DNA from: CAYLUN01 sp964386865
GTDB taxonomy: Bacteria > Verrucomicrobiota > Kiritimatiellia > RFP12 > UBA1067
Direction: 5' to 3'
Length of the DNA stretch: 7,447 bases
Assembly: GCA_964386865.1 (NCBI GenBank)
Contig: CAYLUN010000169.1
Span: forward strand, 1-7,447
Made by a program: the position numbers and the translations under genes. Shown here piece after piece: positions 6,260 through 7,447 of the stretch (its first letter is position 1; the number at the start of each line of letters is the position of its first letter). The notes below the pieces were generated by a model. It was not told the origin of the DNA and made no database searches. It saw only the letters and a list, made by a program, of their open reading frames with translations.

Positions 6260-7447
6260 AACTCCTTCGCGCACAGATTGCCAACACCGATAGCTGCGAG
6301 CCTGCGGGAGCGGGGACGCCGCCGTCCCCGTCAGGCCAGAGACCCGAGCCGGGTGCCCGCCATACGACCTGCGGCTCCCTCGCACTCTCCGCCCTGCTCC
6401 TGGCGACCGCGCTTTACGCCCAGCCGGCAGAGCCCGCACGCAGCCCGCACTTCATTGCGACAGCCGCTGACTTGAAGACGCTCATCTCCGCACAACTCCA
6501 CATCACCAAGCCCGATTTCGTCGTCTTCGTGCCCGACGCCGCAGCCGACGTCAGCGACACGGGCAACGAGCATTTCCTCGCCTTCGACGGGCCGGACGGT
6601 TCGCTCATGGCGGTCTGGACGCAGAGTTCCGTCGAGAACTTCTCGACCAACACGCCGCCCGACCAGCACATCGTCTTCGCACGCAGCGCCGATGAAGGCA
6701 AGACCTGGACGAAACCGCTCATCATCGCGGGCCCCAGGCGGGCCGGCGACGGCCACATGGCGAGCTGGGCCTATCCGCTGGTAAGCAAAAAGGGCCGCGT
6801 CTACGTGCTCTACAGCCAGTCGCTCGGCATCTACGACACGTTCATGCACCACACCGGCTGGCTGCACGGCATCTTCAGCGACGACGGCGGCGCGACCTGG
6901 TCCAAGCCGCAGAACGTGCCCGTCGCCCGCAGCGCCAACGACAACCCCAACCCCGCGATGCCGCCCAACATGCTCTGCTGGCAGAAGCCGCTGCGCCTCG
7001 GCAAGGGCGGCACGTACTTCGCCGGCTTCACGCGCTGGACAAGCTTTGCGGTGCGGCCCCCCGTGCCGCTCGCGAACCTGGGCTCCGCCGACTCGCGCGT
7101 CGAGTTCATGCGCTTCGAAAACGTCGACGAGAACCCCGCGCCCAAAGACCTCCGCATCAGTTGGTTCATGTCCGGCGACAGGGCGCTCGCCGTACCGTAT
7201 CCGAAGGCCTCGCAGAACAGCGTCTGCCAGGAGCCGTCCATCGTGAAGCTTCCGGACGGCCGCCTCTTCTGCGTCATGCGCACAGCGGCGGGCAGCCCCT
7301 TCTGGAGCGTCAGCGCGGACGCGGGCGAGACGTGGACGGAGCCACGGCGGCTTCTGAGCAAGGACGGCGGCGCGCCGCTGCTGCACCCGGTCTCGCCCTG
7401 CCCGATCTACGACGTCGGCGGCAACGAGGCGGGCAGCGGCCGCTACG
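6256..7447 (+). CDS. Secreted sialidase-like protein with Asp boxes (C-terminus beyond right edge)
   Basis: 397 codons are visible and the frame is open at the right edge. ATG 6256 overlaps the previous stop as ATGA, with AGGA at 6243-6246 at 9-base spacing, so translation is coupled. The N-terminus is MKLLRA, then repeat-encoded AGAGTPPSP (17-25), then a hydrophobic core about 41-53 and a likely cleavage site LYA before Q56. Three Asp boxes of the BNR propeller follow: SADEGKTW (144-151), SDDGGATW (208-215) and SADAGETW (353-360). A QEPSIVKLPDGRLFCVMR segment before the third box is typical of sialidase propellers and supplies a candidate catalytic-pocket arginine. No FRIP motif is seen, so the family is clear but the sugar cleaved is not. 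With its upstream neighbour it probably acts outside the cytoplasm on a complex glycan. Confidence 0.9.
   Translation, partial: MKLLRAQIANTDSCEPAGAGTPPSPSGQRPEPGARHTTCGSLALSALLLATALYAQPAEPARSPHFIATAADLKTLISAQLHITKPDFVVFVPDAAADVSDTGNEHFLAFDGPDGSLMAVWTQSSVENFSTNTPPDQHIVFARSADEGKTWTKPLIIAGPRRAGDGHMASWAYPLVSKKGRVYVLYSQSLGIYDTFMHHTGWLHGIFSDDGGATWSKPQNVPVARSANDNPNPAMPPNMLCWQKPLRLGKGGTYFAGFTRWTSFAVRPPVPLANLGSADSRVEFMRFENVDENPAPKDLRISWFMSGDRALAVPYPKASQNSVCQEPSIVKLPDGRLFCVMRTAAGSPFWSVSADAGETWTEPRRLLSKDGGAPLLHPVSPCPIYDVGGNEAGSGRY
6306..6330. repeat. Palindromic repeat unit in the second sialidase-like gene
   Basis: The unit at 6311-6330 is CGGGGACG-CCGC-CGTCCCCG, a perfect 8-bp stem with a 4-base loop and the best match to the window's consensus. 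It is preceded by GGGAG as at 2961-2965. Flanking CCTG (6301-6304) and CAGG (6332-6335) extend the symmetry. It is translated as part of AGAGTPPSP between the start codon and the signal-peptide core. Confidence 0.8.

Overview
The window is GC-rich DNA, apart from a short AT-rich island at about 3149-3222. It has an accessory-type layout: two divergent transcription units separated by a 369-base intergenic region. Secreted sialidase-like proteins beside a uroporphyrinogen-decarboxylase-like paralogue, together with a fused alpha/beta 2-oxoacid dehydrogenase E1, suggest the PVC group (Lentisphaerota, Kiritimatiellota, Verrucomicrobiota) or a planctomycete-like polysaccharide degrader. That placement is inferred from gene content; nothing here fixes the taxon.

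Left unit, minus strand: a complete DeoR-family regulator (2862 to 2083) is followed after 22 bases by a thiamine-diphosphate-dependent E1 with alpha and beta subunits in one chain (2060 to beyond the left edge). Right unit, plus strand: a URO-D-superfamily protein (3232-4326) overlaps by 17 bases a secreted sialidase-like protein with a C-terminal LamG-like domain (4310-6259). That gene overlaps by ATGA a second secreted sialidase-like protein with three Asp boxes (6256 to beyond the right edge). The three plus-strand genes look translationally coupled.

The intergenic region holds two predicted back-to-back promoters whose -35 boxes form the two halves of one perfect dyad (AGTCAAA-N5-TTTGACT). 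Two identical ACGATATATCA sites, 62 bases apart, bracket them. This looks like a compact bidirectional control switch. The DeoR protein is a natural but unproven candidate for binding one of the sites.

The most unusual feature is a family of short hairpin-forming repeats, consensus CGGGGACGCCNNCGTCCCCG. Five good copies are present: two as an inverted pair between the divergent genes, and three inside the first codons of the two sialidase-like genes. In those two genes the repeat DNA is translated in frame between the initiator Met and the hydrophobic core of the signal peptide, giving n-regions of about 40-50 residues and a shared peptide AGTPPSP. This resembles in principle the Rickettsia palindromic elements that insert in frame into genes, but here they sit in signal-peptide leaders.
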